DNA of 64,000 nucleotides from Pectobacterium carotovorum (GTDB taxonomy: Bacteria; Pseudomonadota; Gammaproteobacteria; Enterobacterales; Enterobacteriaceae): NCBI RefSeq assembly GCF_033898505.1, contig NZ_JAXAFK010000001.1, forward strand, positions 1,364,001-1,428,000, in the 5' to 3' direction. Below the pieces are notes generated by a model, which did no database searches, was not told the DNA's origin, and saw nothing but the letters and a program-made list of their open reading frames with translations. The first letter of the stretch is position 1. Each line of letters opens with the position of its first letter. Positions 31,571 to 40,484 of this stretch are shown one piece after another. Position numbers and translations under genes: made by a program.

Positions 31571-32453
31571 TTTTTCCTCCTTTATCAGCGGAGTAGAACA
31601 CCCAGTATTTCGACGACTTAAAGGAGATAGACGCAAATACCGCAACAACCAAGAACAGAACCCATGCCAGCGCAGCACCGTAGCCCATATCGAAATACTT
31701 GAACGCTGTATCGTAGATATAGAGCGAGAACAGGTAGGTGTAGTGCGTTGGACCGCCGCCAGTGATGACGTAAGGTGCCGTAAACTCCTGGAATGCCTGA
31801 GTGGTCTGCATGATAAAGTTAAAGAAGATAACTGGTGTAATCAGCGGTACCGTTACTTTCAGGAACATCTGCCATTTGGATGCGCCGTCGATCATTGCCG
31901 CTTCATACTGTGATTGCGGAACGTTCTGCAATGCAGCCAGGAAGATCACCATCGCGGAACCGAACTGCCATACGCGCAACAGGGTTACCGACATCAGTGC
32001 CAGAGACGGTTCGCCCAGCCAGTTGATGGCGTCAAAGCCAAACACGCCGAGGAAGCTGTTTAACAAACCATCGATGGCGAACAGTGCACGCCACAATACG
32101 GCGATTGCCACGCTGCTGCCCAGAATAGAAGGCACATAGTAAGCAGTACGGAAGAAACCGATACCACGTAATTTGAAATTAAGTACAAACGCAATTAACA
32201 GTGCGAAGATTAATTTCAATGGAATGGTCAGAAATACATAGGCAAAGGTGACGCCCATTGATTTCCAAAAGAGATCATCTTCCAGGAACATACGGTGATA
32301 GTTTTCTAGTCCCGTAAATTCAGGCGGATTGATCAAGTCATACTCAGTAAAACTGAGGATAAATGACGAAACAAAGGGGAAAGCGGTAAAAACTATCAGC
32401 CCTATAATATAGGGGGAGATATAGGCTAACCCCAGCATTCTGTTTTCATTCAT
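31563..32453 (-). CDS. togM: Oligogalacturonide ABC transporter permease TogM
   Basis: A 296-residue MalF-type permease with six membrane segments and the EAA loop YEAAMIDGASKWQMFLKV. It forms the channel with TogN. It starts 46 bp after pelW, so it probably belongs to the pelW transcript, and it overlaps togN by 8 bp. TogMNAB imports oligogalacturonides and also mediates chemotaxis towards them in Dickeya. Confidence 0.94.
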   Translation of the reverse strand: MNENRMLGLAYISPYIIGLIVFTAFPFVSSFILSFTEYDLINPPEFTGLENYHRMFLEDDLFWKSMGVTFAYVFLTIPLKLIFALLIAFVLNFKLRGIGFFRTAYYVPSILGSSVAIAVLWRALFAIDGLLNSFLGVFGFDAINWLGEPSLALMSVTLLRVWQFGSAMVIFLAALQNVPQSQYEAAMIDGASKWQMFLKVTVPLITPVIFFNFIMQTTQAFQEFTAPYVITGGGPTHYTYLFSLYIYDTAFKYFDMGYGAALAWVLFLVVAVFASISFKSSKYWVFYSADKGGKNG

Positions 32454-32499
32454 AATGCTTACCTATTGATTAATTGTGAACCATTAAAAAAACATAAAA

Positions 32500-34131
32500 T
32501 TAAGCTGTTAATAACTCTGGATAAATTAATTCCACGTCATAAACAATTCTATTTTCCCCGTTAACGTGAAAATCACCGTGAACATATCCACCCTGTGTCA
32601 GGTACGGCGGGATATCGTTTAATTTGTTGCGACAGGCGGCAACGAAAGTCAGTAAAGCCAGCGGATAGGTATCATCCAGACGAACATAACGATGCTGTGC
32701 GGAGCGAACAAACAGGCCACGATGGAAATGTTGTTCAAACAAAACGCTCGCCAATTGCGCGGCGTAATGTGCCCAGGATTCTGATTGCTTGTGATCGGCC
32801 AGTTCGATGACGGTTAACAACAGTAACGGACTAGCGATGGATTGAATGTCTTCTTTATTCAGTCGCGTCAGCATGGTGTTAACCAGTGCGTACAGGTCCT
32901 CATCGCCGCTCAGACGATAAGCACGAACCAGCGGTAATAAATAATCACCTTCTAATGCAAACGGTTTTAATTCCGTTCCCGCTTTGCCGTAATAGCCATC
33001 GCGTTTAAAACGGTAGCCTGTCATGTCCTGACCGTTGTTCCACATCGGGCGCAGCGTATTGCTGGTGACATCGTAGGCGTACTGGTAGTAATTTTTTAAC
33101 CCTGAAATAACCCAATCCAGCATTTCGGCATCGGGCTGCGTGCGGAGAATATCCAGCATTGCCAGTGGGTTATCAATCAGCAGTGGGCGCATATCGCGGA
33201 ATAGCACATTGGCTTCACGTGCGATTTCACCAAACTCCGGGCCAAACTGGCGCTGGGCGCGATCGCCAAACCAGGATTGCGTCTGGTTATCGTCTTCCGG
33301 TACCGGCTGGCGCTGCTGTGGTGAACTGAACTGGTACACTGGCATACCGGTTTCAGGGTTGCGCGCCAACACGTATTGGCGATAAAGATGCTTACCCCAG
33401 GCTGCGGCGTGGCTATCGCCCGTGTATTCTGCATATTTGAACGCGGCATAAATCAGGTCTGTGCCGGCATTAACAAAAGTCAGCCCCTTCGTTAACGGCA
33501 GAACAGGCCACTGTGCCGGATCGACGACGTCATGGCGGGCATGCAGGAAAACATTTGGATCGCGTTTCTTGCTGTAATCGCCATGGCGACCCAGATCCAG
33601 TGATTCCCAATCTTCAACGTGTGCGTTCCAGAAACCCTGAAAGAAATTCAGCGTCTTTTCCGCATTCACACGGTGCAATAGTGCGTAATAGGGCAGGTGG
33701 TGCTTTAATTCATGCACCTGAGCTTTGGATTCTGGTCCTTCGCCGTCCAACGTATCCAGATTAATAAAGCGGTGACCGCCCCAGTAGAACAGGCCGCTAT
33801 TATCATCAACGAAGTGATCCAGGAAATATTCGCTTTGTGCGATAGCGTGCTGTTGGTAAATATCATTACCCGTAACAACGCTCATGGCGCACAGCGTTCT
33901 GAGCCAGTTTTGCTGGCTGGCAAAATTAGAAATAGGTGCACTGTGCCCATCCGGGAATTGCCACACCACAGGGGCATAGTTTTCCACATCAAAGCCGTCG
34001 GCCAATAATAACGTCGGCTTAGTTTGGCTGCGGCCTTTATCCTGAACGCAGGCAATGTGGCTATCAAGTGCAGCAACCCATTCGTCGAGCTGCGATTTCC
34101 TGCTGGTGTATAAGTTTTCAAAAATACTCAT
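32500..34131 (-). CDS. pelW: Intracellular exopectate lyase PelW (PL2 family)
   Basis: A 543-residue protein without a signal peptide, matching the size of Dickeya PelW. That enzyme is a cytoplasmic exo-lyase that releases unsaturated dimers from imported oligogalacturonides; Ogl then cuts the dimers. PL2 members have an alpha7/alpha7-barrel. It is first in the pelW-togMNAB unit, with KdgR-like and CRP-like sites in the 34132-34403 region upstream. Confidence 0.92.
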   Translation of the reverse strand: MSIFENLYTSRKSQLDEWVAALDSHIACVQDKGRSQTKPTLLLADGFDVENYAPVVWQFPDGHSAPISNFASQQNWLRTLCAMSVVTGNDIYQQHAIAQSEYFLDHFVDDNSGLFYWGGHRFINLDTLDGEGPESKAQVHELKHHLPYYALLHRVNAEKTLNFFQGFWNAHVEDWESLDLGRHGDYSKKRDPNVFLHARHDVVDPAQWPVLPLTKGLTFVNAGTDLIYAAFKYAEYTGDSHAAAWGKHLYRQYVLARNPETGMPVYQFSSPQQRQPVPEDDNQTQSWFGDRAQRQFGPEFGEIAREANVLFRDMRPLLIDNPLAMLDILRTQPDAEMLDWVISGLKNYYQYAYDVTSNTLRPMWNNGQDMTGYRFKRDGYYGKAGTELKPFALEGDYLLPLVRAYRLSGDEDLYALVNTMLTRLNKEDIQSIASPLLLLTVIELADHKQSESWAHYAAQLASVLFEQHFHRGLFVRSAQHRYVRLDDTYPLALLTFVAACRNKLNDIPPYLTQGGYVHGDFHVNGENRIVYDVELIYPELLTA

Positions 34132-34171
34132 GGAGTACCTTCTTATGGAACCGTGGAACAGTTCCTTATAA

Positions 34172-34190
34172 ATAGAAACACTGTTTTGAT
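34172..34190 (-). promoter_or_regulatory. KdgR-like operator 1 upstream of pelW
   Basis: ATAGAAACACTGTTTTGAT agrees with the KdgR consensus at about 15 of 19 positions, 40 bp before the pelW start. Confidence 0.6.
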
Positions 34191-34239
34191 TGATTATATT
34201 GCGCTATTAACCTTGTCGTCATGCACGCAATATCGAAAG

Positions 34240-34268
34240 TGTGATCAAAGTCGGAACGTTGTTTTGAT
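34240..34268 (-). promoter_or_regulatory. CRP-like site and KdgR-like operator 2 upstream of pelW
   Basis: TGTGATCAAAGTCGGA (34240-34255) resembles a CRP site with one strong half. The overlapping GTCGGAACGTTGTTTTGAT (34250-34268) is a weaker KdgR match sharing TGTTTTGAT with operator 1. Confidence 0.4.
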
Positions 34269-34337
34269 TTTTTTTAAGAAAGGATTTTGGCAGGAGAAAG
34301 AATCGTGAAAAAAGAAATAACGACTTGAAAAATAAAT

Positions 34338-34366
34338 AAAAAGCACAACCGGAATTGTGCTTTTTA
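34338..34366 (-). terminator. Terminator of kduD
   Basis: AAAAAGCACAA, loop CCGGAA, TTGTGCTTTTT: a perfect 11-bp stem with A- and T-runs. It separates kduD from the pelW promoter. Confidence 0.9.
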
Positions 34367-34403
34367 TCGCAAGTTGGCGAAATGCCGCTAAGAAAAATTG
34401 CGC

Positions 34404-35165
34404 TTAGCGAGCCAACCAGCCGCCATCAACAGCAATCGTGTAACCGTTGATGTAGTCAGATGCGCTGGAAGCCAGGAATACGGCTGGGCCCATCAGGTCC
34501 TGCGGTAAGCCCCAACGACCTGCTGGGATACGATCCAGGATTTCTTTACTGCGTTCTTCATCGGCACGCAGCTGCTGGGTATTGTTGGTAGCCATATATC
34601 CCGGTGCAATTGCGTTGACGTTGATACCGTGTTTTGCCCACTCGTTCGCCATCAAACGAGTTACACCCATAACGGCGCTTTTTGACGCGGTATAAGAAGG
34701 TACGCGGATACCACCCTGGAAGGACAGCATTGATGCGATGTTGATGATCTTGCCGCCTTTACCTTGTTTGATGAACTGGCGCGCAACGGTCTGAGACATA
34801 AAGAAAACGCTCTTAATGTTCAGGTTCATTACGTCGTCCCAGTTTTTCTCGCTGAAGTCGATCGCATCTTCACGGCGGATGATACCGGCGTTGTTAACCA
34901 GAATGTCAACGTGACCAAATTCAGCAACGGCTTTCTCTACCAGCTCTGCATGACCAGAGACGTTGCTCATGTCGGCGGTCAGGCTGAGGAAACGGCGTCC
35001 CAATGCAGTGACTTTTTCGATGGTGTCTTTCGGTTCAACGATGTTGACGCCGACGATATCACAGCCCGCTTGCGCCAGACCGATAGCCATACCCTGACCC
35101 AAACCCGTATCACAACCTGTGATAAGAGCAACTTTACCTTGCAAATCAAAAGAATTTAAAATCAT
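34404..35165 (-). CDS. kduD: 2-deoxy-D-gluconate 3-dehydrogenase / 2,5-diketo-3-deoxygluconate reductase KduD
   Basis: A 253-residue short-chain dehydrogenase: NAD motif TGCDTGLGQG near 16-25, NNAG at 91-94, and catalytic S145, Y158 and K162 (YTASK). KduD reduces 2,5-diketo-3-deoxygluconate to 2-keto-3-deoxygluconate, the KdgR inducer. It lies 81 bp downstream of kduI in the same direction. Confidence 0.95.
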   Translation of the reverse strand: MILNSFDLQGKVALITGCDTGLGQGMAIGLAQAGCDIVGVNIVEPKDTIEKVTALGRRFLSLTADMSNVSGHAELVEKAVAEFGHVDILVNNAGIIRREDAIDFSEKNWDDVMNLNIKSVFFMSQTVARQFIKQGKGGKIINIASMLSFQGGIRVPSYTASKSAVMGVTRLMANEWAKHGINVNAIAPGYMATNNTQQLRADEERSKEILDRIPAGRWGLPQDLMGPAVFLASSASDYINGYTIAVDGGWLAR

Positions 35166-35246
35166 ATCTGTAATCTCTCTATAAGCGACAATACTTAGTC
35201 GTTAGCTGTTACTGTAGGGAACACCGGTAATTCCGGTTGAAAGCGA

Positions 35247-36083
35247 TTAACGTAACTCGCTAACCTTGACGTGATCCATGTCACCGAAAACCTGATTCTC
35301 GCCAACCATGCCCCAGATGAAGGTGTAGCGTCTGGTGCCAACACCGGAATGAATCGACCAACTCGGTGAAATCACCGCTTGCTCGTTTTTTATAACTATG
35401 TGACGGGTTTCCTGCGGTTGCCCCATCATGTGGAAAACGGCCGTTTCATCGTCCATATCGAAGTAGAAATAGACTTCCATCCGGCGCTCATGCGTATGAC
35501 AAGGCATGGTGTTCCATAGGCTGCCTTCAGCCAGTTTGGTTAATCCCATTGTTAGCTGGCAGGTCGGCAATACATCAGGAACGATGTATTTGTTAATCGT
35601 GCGGCGATTGCAGCTGGCATCTTCACCCACGGTTTGCGGTGATGCGTCAGCCTGAGTAATCTTGCGGGTAGGGTATGTCGTATGTGCTGGTGCGCTGTTG
35701 TAGTAGAACTTAGCGGGGTTAGCCGCATCGGCGCTGGTAAACTGCACGTCTTTCACGCCCATACCAACATAGATTGCTTCTTCATTACCCACGTCATAGC
35801 GCTCACCATCGACAGTCACGATTCCTGCGCCGCCAATGTTGATAGCGCCGAGTTCGCGACGTTCCAGGAAATAGCTGACGCCGAGTTGTTTACCCACTTC
35901 ACCGCCAATCGTAACGGCGCTGTGCACGGGCATGATGCCACCGACGATGATTCGGTCGATGTGGCTATAGGTCATAGTGTAGGCATCGGCAGAAAAAATC
36001 TGCTCGATCAGGAATTCACGACGCAGGCCTGCGGTATCCAGCTGCTTCGCGTGATCACTGTGAATGCTTTGACGAACTTGCAT
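35247..36083 (-). CDS. kduI: 5-keto-4-deoxyuronate isomerase KduI
   Basis: A 278-residue cupin isomerase, the same length as E. coli KduI. The zinc ligands are in the expected places: H196 and H198 ([10 protein letters not shown]), E203 and H245 (WSIHSG). It converts 5-keto-4-deoxyuronate to 2,5-diketo-3-deoxygluconate. It is divergent from kdgF, with a perfect KdgR box between the two. Confidence 0.96.
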   Translation of the reverse strand: MQVRQSIHSDHAKQLDTAGLRREFLIEQIFSADAYTMTYSHIDRIIVGGIMPVHSAVTIGGEVGKQLGVSYFLERRELGAINIGGAGIVTVDGERYDVGNEEAIYVGMGVKDVQFTSADAANPAKFYYNSAPAHTTYPTRKITQADASPQTVGEDASCNRRTINKYIVPDVLPTCQLTMGLTKLAEGSLWNTMPCHTHERRMEVYFYFDMDDETAVFHMMGQPQETRHIVIKNEQAVISPSWSIHSGVGTRRYTFIWGMVGENQVFGDMDHVKVSELR

Positions 36084-36272
36084 TGCTTAGCCTCTCTTTC
36101 AGAGAAAAACAAAAATCAGGCGCGGTTCCTGAAGCAGGAATCATCCCTGGCGAAAGCGCCGGGCGAAACAGATGATGCTGCGTGGCAGTGACAACGTCAC
36201 CTGTTCCTCAACATGCCCGGTTCTTTCTTGTTATGCGGGATGATAGTTTGGATGGGATGTGAATTCAATAAA

Positions 36273-36291
36273 AATGAAATAATGTTTTATT
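36273..36291. promoter_or_regulatory. Consensus KdgR operator between kduI and kdgF
   Basis: AATGAAATAATGTTTTATT fits AATRAAAYRNYRTTTYATT at all 19 positions. The palindrome could repress both divergent genes. A TGTGA at about 36259 may be a CRP half-site. Nothing else was seen in the 36084-36449 gap. Confidence 0.9.
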
Positions 36292-36449
36292 TATTTCTTG
36301 AGGGCCGTCATGGTTTTGCTTATTTTATGTTTCTTCTGGTACTGATGTGGCTAAAATGTCGCAATCCATAGTCATACACTCGTTGTCGTGCACGGTTTAT
36401 TGACGCAATAGAAGGTATGGGCAATACAAGCGTTAGAGGAGAGATGATA

Positions 36450-36782
36450 ATGAGAAGATACTTTATTGATGATGAAACGCCGTGGGAAGAGCTGGGTGGT
36501 GGCATTAAGCGTAAGATCATGACCTGGAGCGATGAGCTGATGATGGTTTACGTGCACTTTGATAAAGGTGCCATTGGTACGCCGCACTTCCATGAAATTC
36601 ACGATCAGATTGCTTATGTTGCCGCTGGCAGCTTTGAAGTCGTGATCGAAGGTGAAAAACGTATCCTGAAAACTGGCGACGCCTATCTGGCAGTGAAAAA
36701 CGAGATGCACGGCGTGGTTTCGTTGGAGGACGGCAGCGTCCTGATCGATGCTTTCTCGCCGAAGCGTGCTGATTTCCTATAA
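36450..36782 (+). CDS. kdgF: Cupin KdgF, 4,5-unsaturated uronate linearisation
   Basis: A 110-residue small cupin. The metal ligands known for KdgF are present: H46 and H48 (PHFHE), Q53 and H87. KdgF speeds conversion of 4,5-unsaturated galacturonate to the linear ketonised form used by KduI. The ATG at 36450 is chosen because GAGGAG lies 8 bp upstream; the ATG at 36444 would be too close. Confidence 0.94.
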   Translation: MRRYFIDDETPWEELGGGIKRKIMTWSDELMMVYVHFDKGAIGTPHFHEIHDQIAYVAAGSFEVVIEGEKRILKTGDAYLAVKNEMHGVVSLEDGSVLIDAFSPKRADFL

Positions 36783-36884
36783 TGTCTTAACGCGTGGTCA
36801 GCCTATTGGCTGACCACGCTTTCTCCATCTCCCGCAGCGCCTGCTTTTCTATCTTTCCGCTTCTTTATTTCTACACCAATACGC

Positions 36885-37550
36885 CTACATTACGTGTTCA
36901 GCGGTCAGCTGACTCAGAGAATCCAGCTTATAGTCTGCCAGCGCCCAACGTGCGTCAGCGCGGAACTCAGCCTGCGGAATAACGATTGAACGCATGCGCG
37001 CCGCCTTGGTCGCGATCATGCCATTTACCGAATCCTCCAGCGTCACGCATTGCGTAGGGGGAACGCCGAGTCCGTTTGCAGCATTCAAATACACTTCAGG
37101 ATGAGGTTTGCTATACGGCAGCGTCTCTGCTGACATTAAGACATCAAAGTAGTGCTCCAGATTAAACATTCGCAGCACCTGTTGCTGCATGTGGAGCGGC
37201 GACGCGGAAGCCAGACCAATTTTAAGATTCTGTTCACGGCACAGCTGCAGGGCATGTTCGACGCCGGGCAAAAGCGGGCGCTGTTCGGCAACAAGTTCGA
37301 TGGCGCGATCGATAATACGGCGGACAACCTCATCCCGACTGGGTGTCGTCCAGGGTGAGTGCTGATACCAAAGTTCGACAACCATATCGATGCGCAGGCC
37401 CAGAGTATCTTTCATGGATTGCCGTAATGAAATGTCTACGCCCAACGAGGCGATCACTTCCAGCTCTGCTTTATCCCACAACGGTTCTGAATCAATCAGC
37501 AACCCATCCATATCGAAAATCGCCGCTCGTATAGAAGAATCAAAGGACAT
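36885..37550 (-). CDS. hxpB: HAD-family hexitol phosphatase (YniC)
   Basis: A 221-residue phosphatase of HAD subfamily IA: motif I DMDGLLIDSE (nucleophile D13, D15), motif II SAS (LASASP), conserved K in YSKPHPEVY and motif IV EDSVNGM. E. coli YniC/HxpB acts on 2-deoxyglucose-6-phosphate and other sugar phosphates. As in E. coli it is grouped with yniB and yniA. Confidence 0.93.
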   Translation of the reverse strand: MSFDSSIRAAIFDMDGLLIDSEPLWDKAELEVIASLGVDISLRQSMKDTLGLRIDMVVELWYQHSPWTTPSRDEVVRRIIDRAIELVAEQRPLLPGVEHALQLCREQNLKIGLASASPLHMQQQVLRMFNLEHYFDVLMSAETLPYSKPHPEVYLNAANGLGVPPTQCVTLEDSVNGMIATKAARMRSIVIPQAEFRADARWALADYKLDSLSQLTAEHVM

Positions 37551-37595
37551 ACCACTGGCTCCGTCAGCAAAGAAAAGGAAAATTTAATGGTAAAC

Positions 37596-37700
37596 TATAC
37601 CCTAAAGAAGTCGAATTGCAGGACGAAACGCCAGCGTTTTGAACAATGTGAAGCGTTGGCCCGTCTGGACGAGGCCCATGGGGGCCGAATAACAACCAAA
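37596..37700. repeat. One-ended or decayed copy of the TATACCC repeat family
   Basis: Begins TATACCCTAAAGAAGTCGAA and continues with TTGCAGGACGAAACGCCAGCG, similar to the right end of the 24898 element read inversely. Then come GC-rich palindromic modules (GGCCCGTCTGGACGAGGCCC). No matching opposite end was found, so the right limit is approximate. The rest of the 37551-37858 gap probably holds the hxpB and yniB promoters. Confidence 0.65.
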
Positions 37701-37858
37701 ACACGCATGCAGAGTGAAGGATGACGAGGTTGTACCGCTATTGTGGCTGATCTGGCGGTGCGGGAGATAAAGTGTTGACTGCGCGTAAACTTACAGTAGG
37801 CTACCCGTCGTACTAAAACGATATATTACCGATGTTGCGTCGCTAAGAAGGGGTTCTC

Positions 37859-38407
37859 ATGACGTATCAACAGGCTGGCCGTATTGCCGTCGTTAAACGC
37901 ATTGCCGGATGGATCCTTTTTATTCCCGCGCTGCTTTCAACTTTCGTCTCGCTGGCTAACTATCTCTACGCGTACACCCAGAAGAAACAGGGTATTGATG
38001 CTGTTCTCCTGGATTTCCTGCATTTGATGGTCGACATGGTGCGTTTTAACACGCCTTTCCTGAACATTTTTTGGTTCAACTCGCCGGTGCCGGATTTTAC
38101 GCGCTTTTTCAGTGCCGCGACGCTGATGTTTTGGCTGATCTACATCCTGATTTTTATTGGCCTGGCATTGCAGGTTTCGGGCGCCCGGATGTCTCGTCAG
38201 GCGAAGGCAATAAAGGAAGGCATTGAAGATCAACTGATCCTGGAGAAGATGAAAGGGGATGGCGGGAACACGCGTGAGACGCTGGAGTCTCGTGTCATTG
38301 TGCCTGGACACACGATTTTTGTGCAATTCTTTCCGCTTTATATTCTGCCGGTGATTATTGCTGGTGTAGGTTATCTGGTGCTGCGCTTGTTAGGGCTACC
38401 AGTTTGA
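37859..38407 (+). CDS. yniB: YniB-family inner-membrane protein
   Basis: A 182-residue membrane protein of the YniB family with about four hydrophobic segments (near 16-36, 85-105, 150-175). It has the conserved MTYQQAGRIAVVKRIAGWILF and RMSRQAKAIKEGIEDQ. Function unknown. Divergent from hxpB and convergent with yniA, as in E. coli. Confidence 0.88.
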   Translation: MTYQQAGRIAVVKRIAGWILFIPALLSTFVSLANYLYAYTQKKQGIDAVLLDFLHLMVDMVRFNTPFLNIFWFNSPVPDFTRFFSAATLMFWLIYILIFIGLALQVSGARMSRQAKAIKEGIEDQLILEKMKGDGGNTRETLESRVIVPGHTIFVQFFPLYILPVIIAGVGYLVLRLLGLPV

Positions 38408-38493
38408 GTGACGGTCTGGCGCAATCGCTGCGCCAGACACGGTATCCTTCTCACCTTAGCTCAAACTTCTTCTCGTAGAACAACGGCCTTTCA

Positions 38494-39354
38494 CTAAATT
38501 AAAAGCTGCCGCTCAATGAGCTGCTGCGCCTCAACGATGTGTTTACCGCCGAAAAGATTGGCGCGGTTAAGCAGATAATAAATCTGGTAAATAGGCTGAC
38601 GATCGATAAAGCCTTTATCCAGCGGCCACACGCTCTGGTAGCCATCATAAATCTGTGCGGGCAGGGCCGGATAACGTGGCAGCATCGCTAAGTCGCATTC
38701 TCTGTCTCCCCAATAGCAGGCCGGATCGAACAGATAAGCGCCATCCTGACTATTCGCACAGTTATCTGGCCACAGGTCACCGTGCAAGAGCGATGGCTGA
38801 GGCTGATGCCCCGCCAAACGTTCCTCAACGCGTGCGATCAGCGTTTCAATGTGACCAAAGTGCATCCCTTTTTCCGCTGCCAACTGTAACTGCCACCCAA
38901 TACGCTGTTCGGCAAAAAAGGTCGCCCAGCGCCGCTGCCAACTGTTTGGCTGAGGCGTTGTTGAGAGATCATTGTCGAAATCCAGCCCAAACTGCGGCTG
39001 ATCGCTCCACTGGTGCAGACGAGCTAACTGTTCGCCCAGACACCAGGCACTGTGGGCATCCAACGGTTTAACGGGCAGGAATTGCAGAAGCAGGAAGCTG
39101 TGATCGCGTGAACTACCGACACCGTAGACGGCTGGCACTCGTACGGTATTGCTACGGCTCAGCAGGTGAAGTTGATCGGCTTCAGCAGTGAATTTGGCCA
39201 GCATTTCACGACTATCGCATTTCACGAAGACGTCATGCTCGCCGTAACGGACATACCAGGCTGGATGTATTTCACCGCCGGACAATTCGCGATGTTCCTG
39301 AATATCCGCAGTACCGTGATGCTCTTCCAAAAGTCGGCTGATAGCTTGCCACAT
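38494..39354 (-). CDS. yniA: Fructosamine-kinase family protein YniA
   Basis: A 286-residue kinase-like protein of the fructosamine/ketosamine-3-kinase family. The catalytic loop is LLHGDLWPDNC (Asp in HGD) and the metal motif is LFDPACYWGDRECDLAM. Relatives phosphorylate Amadori products, allowing protein deglycation; the E. coli substrate is not firmly settled. It lies next to yniB and hxpB. Confidence 0.9.
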   Translation of the reverse strand: MWQAISRLLEEHHGTADIQEHRELSGGEIHPAWYVRYGEHDVFVKCDSREMLAKFTAEADQLHLLSRSNTVRVPAVYGVGSSRDHSFLLLQFLPVKPLDAHSAWCLGEQLARLHQWSDQPQFGLDFDNDLSTTPQPNSWQRRWATFFAEQRIGWQLQLAAEKGMHFGHIETLIARVEERLAGHQPQPSLLHGDLWPDNCANSQDGAYLFDPACYWGDRECDLAMLPRYPALPAQIYDGYQSVWPLDKGFIDRQPIYQIYYLLNRANLFGGKHIVEAQQLIERQLLI

Positions 39355-39565
39355 AAGGTCATCCTCCCGTTGATGTTGCCCGATACCCTGCTATTCACTG
39401 GGGTGATTCGCTTACGGTAACCCATTGAGCGCAATAAAAATGGAATCTACAGCACAGTGATAACCGATAGACGGTGATAGCGAGAAACAAGTATAGCCGG
39501 AATTAAAAATAACGGAGTTAGGATGACGCTCAATCCGCAGGATGAAGACGTGGAATAGGCATAAG

Positions 39566-39599
39566 TGACGTAACCGGCGGTGGCTTTCCGGTTACGTCA
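39566..39599. other. Perfect 12-bp hairpin downstream of sitD
   Basis: TGACGTAACCGG (39566-39577) and CCGGTTACGTCA (39588-39599) form a perfect stem around 10 bases. There is no T-run on either strand, so it may be an mRNA 3'-end structure rather than a simple terminator. The rest of 39355-39626 shows no gene. Confidence 0.6.
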
Positions 39600-39626
39600 T
39601 GCTAAGAGACCTGTGGCGTGTGGGGA

Positions 39627-40484
39627 TTACAGCGCGTCGCTGGCAACCTGAGATGCCGCCTGACGACGTAGTTTAAGCTGGTGGTACGTCAGCGCCAGCG
39701 TAAAGAACAGGGCCTGAACAATAACGATACAAGGGCCAGTCGCGCCATCGATATAGAAACTGATCAAGGTGCCAGCAATACAGGAAATGACAGAAACCAG
39801 CGTAGCGACGAGCACCATATGTTCAAAGCGCTTACAGACCATGAAGGCAATGATGCCCGGCGCAATCAGCATCGCAATCACCAGAATAACGCCGACGGCC
39901 TGTAGTGACGCGACGATGGTCATTGCCAGCAGGCTCAGCAATCCGTAGTGCAGCAACTTAACGGGCAGACCAATGACGCGGGCATGGTTGGGATCGAAGC
40001 AGTACAGCATGAAATCTCGCCGTTTTAACAACATGATGGCTAACGTTACCCCGGCAATCAGTAAGATTTGCGTCAGCTCTTGCTGGGTGATGCCCAGCAC
40101 GTTACCAAACAGAATGTGGTTCAGGTGCTGATCGGTATCGATGCGTGCAAACATGACGAGCCCCAGCGCAAACATACCGGAAAAGATGATCCCCATTACC
40201 GTATCTTCTTTGACCCGGCTGTGCTCTTTCACGTATCCCGTTGCTACCGCACAAAAAATACCGGAAACGAAAGCCCCGATGACCAGCGGAATCCCCAATA
40301 AAAACGCGACAACGATACCGGGCAACACGGCATGGGAAATGGCATCACCCATTAGCGACCAGCCTTTCAGCACCAGATAGCACGACAGGACCGCGCAGAC
40401 CGTACCGGTGACGACAGCGGCGAGTAGCGCACGCTGCATGAATGGATAGGACAGGGGATCGAGTAACCAGCTCATTAGCGTCAT
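39627..40484 (-). CDS. sitD: Mn/Fe ABC transporter permease SitD (YfeD)
   Basis: A 285-residue permease of the zinc/manganese/iron chelate ABC-3 family with about eight membrane segments (YLVLKGWSLMGDAISHAVLPG is the family's conserved loop). It pairs with SitC; the two share the same fold and probably form the channel as a heterodimer. It starts 4 bp before the sitC stop codon. Last gene of sitABCD. Confidence 0.93.
   Translation of the reverse strand: MTLMSWLLDPLSYPFMQRALLAAVVTGTVCAVLSCYLVLKGWSLMGDAISHAVLPGIVVAFLLGIPLVIGAFVSGIFCAVATGYVKEHSRVKEDTVMGIIFSGMFALGLVMFARIDTDQHLNHILFGNVLGITQQELTQILLIAGVTLAIMLLKRRDFMLYCFDPNHARVIGLPVKLLHYGLLSLLAMTIVASLQAVGVILVIAMLIAPGIIAFMVCKRFEHMVLVATLVSVISCIAGTLISFYIDGATGPCIVIVQALFFTLALTYHQLKLRRQAASQVASDAL

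Noticed and set aside
31571..31678. N-terminal extension of togN to 31678
   Set aside because: The extension is togM sequence in another frame; the MADMHSNL start has GGAGG and gives the normal permease length.
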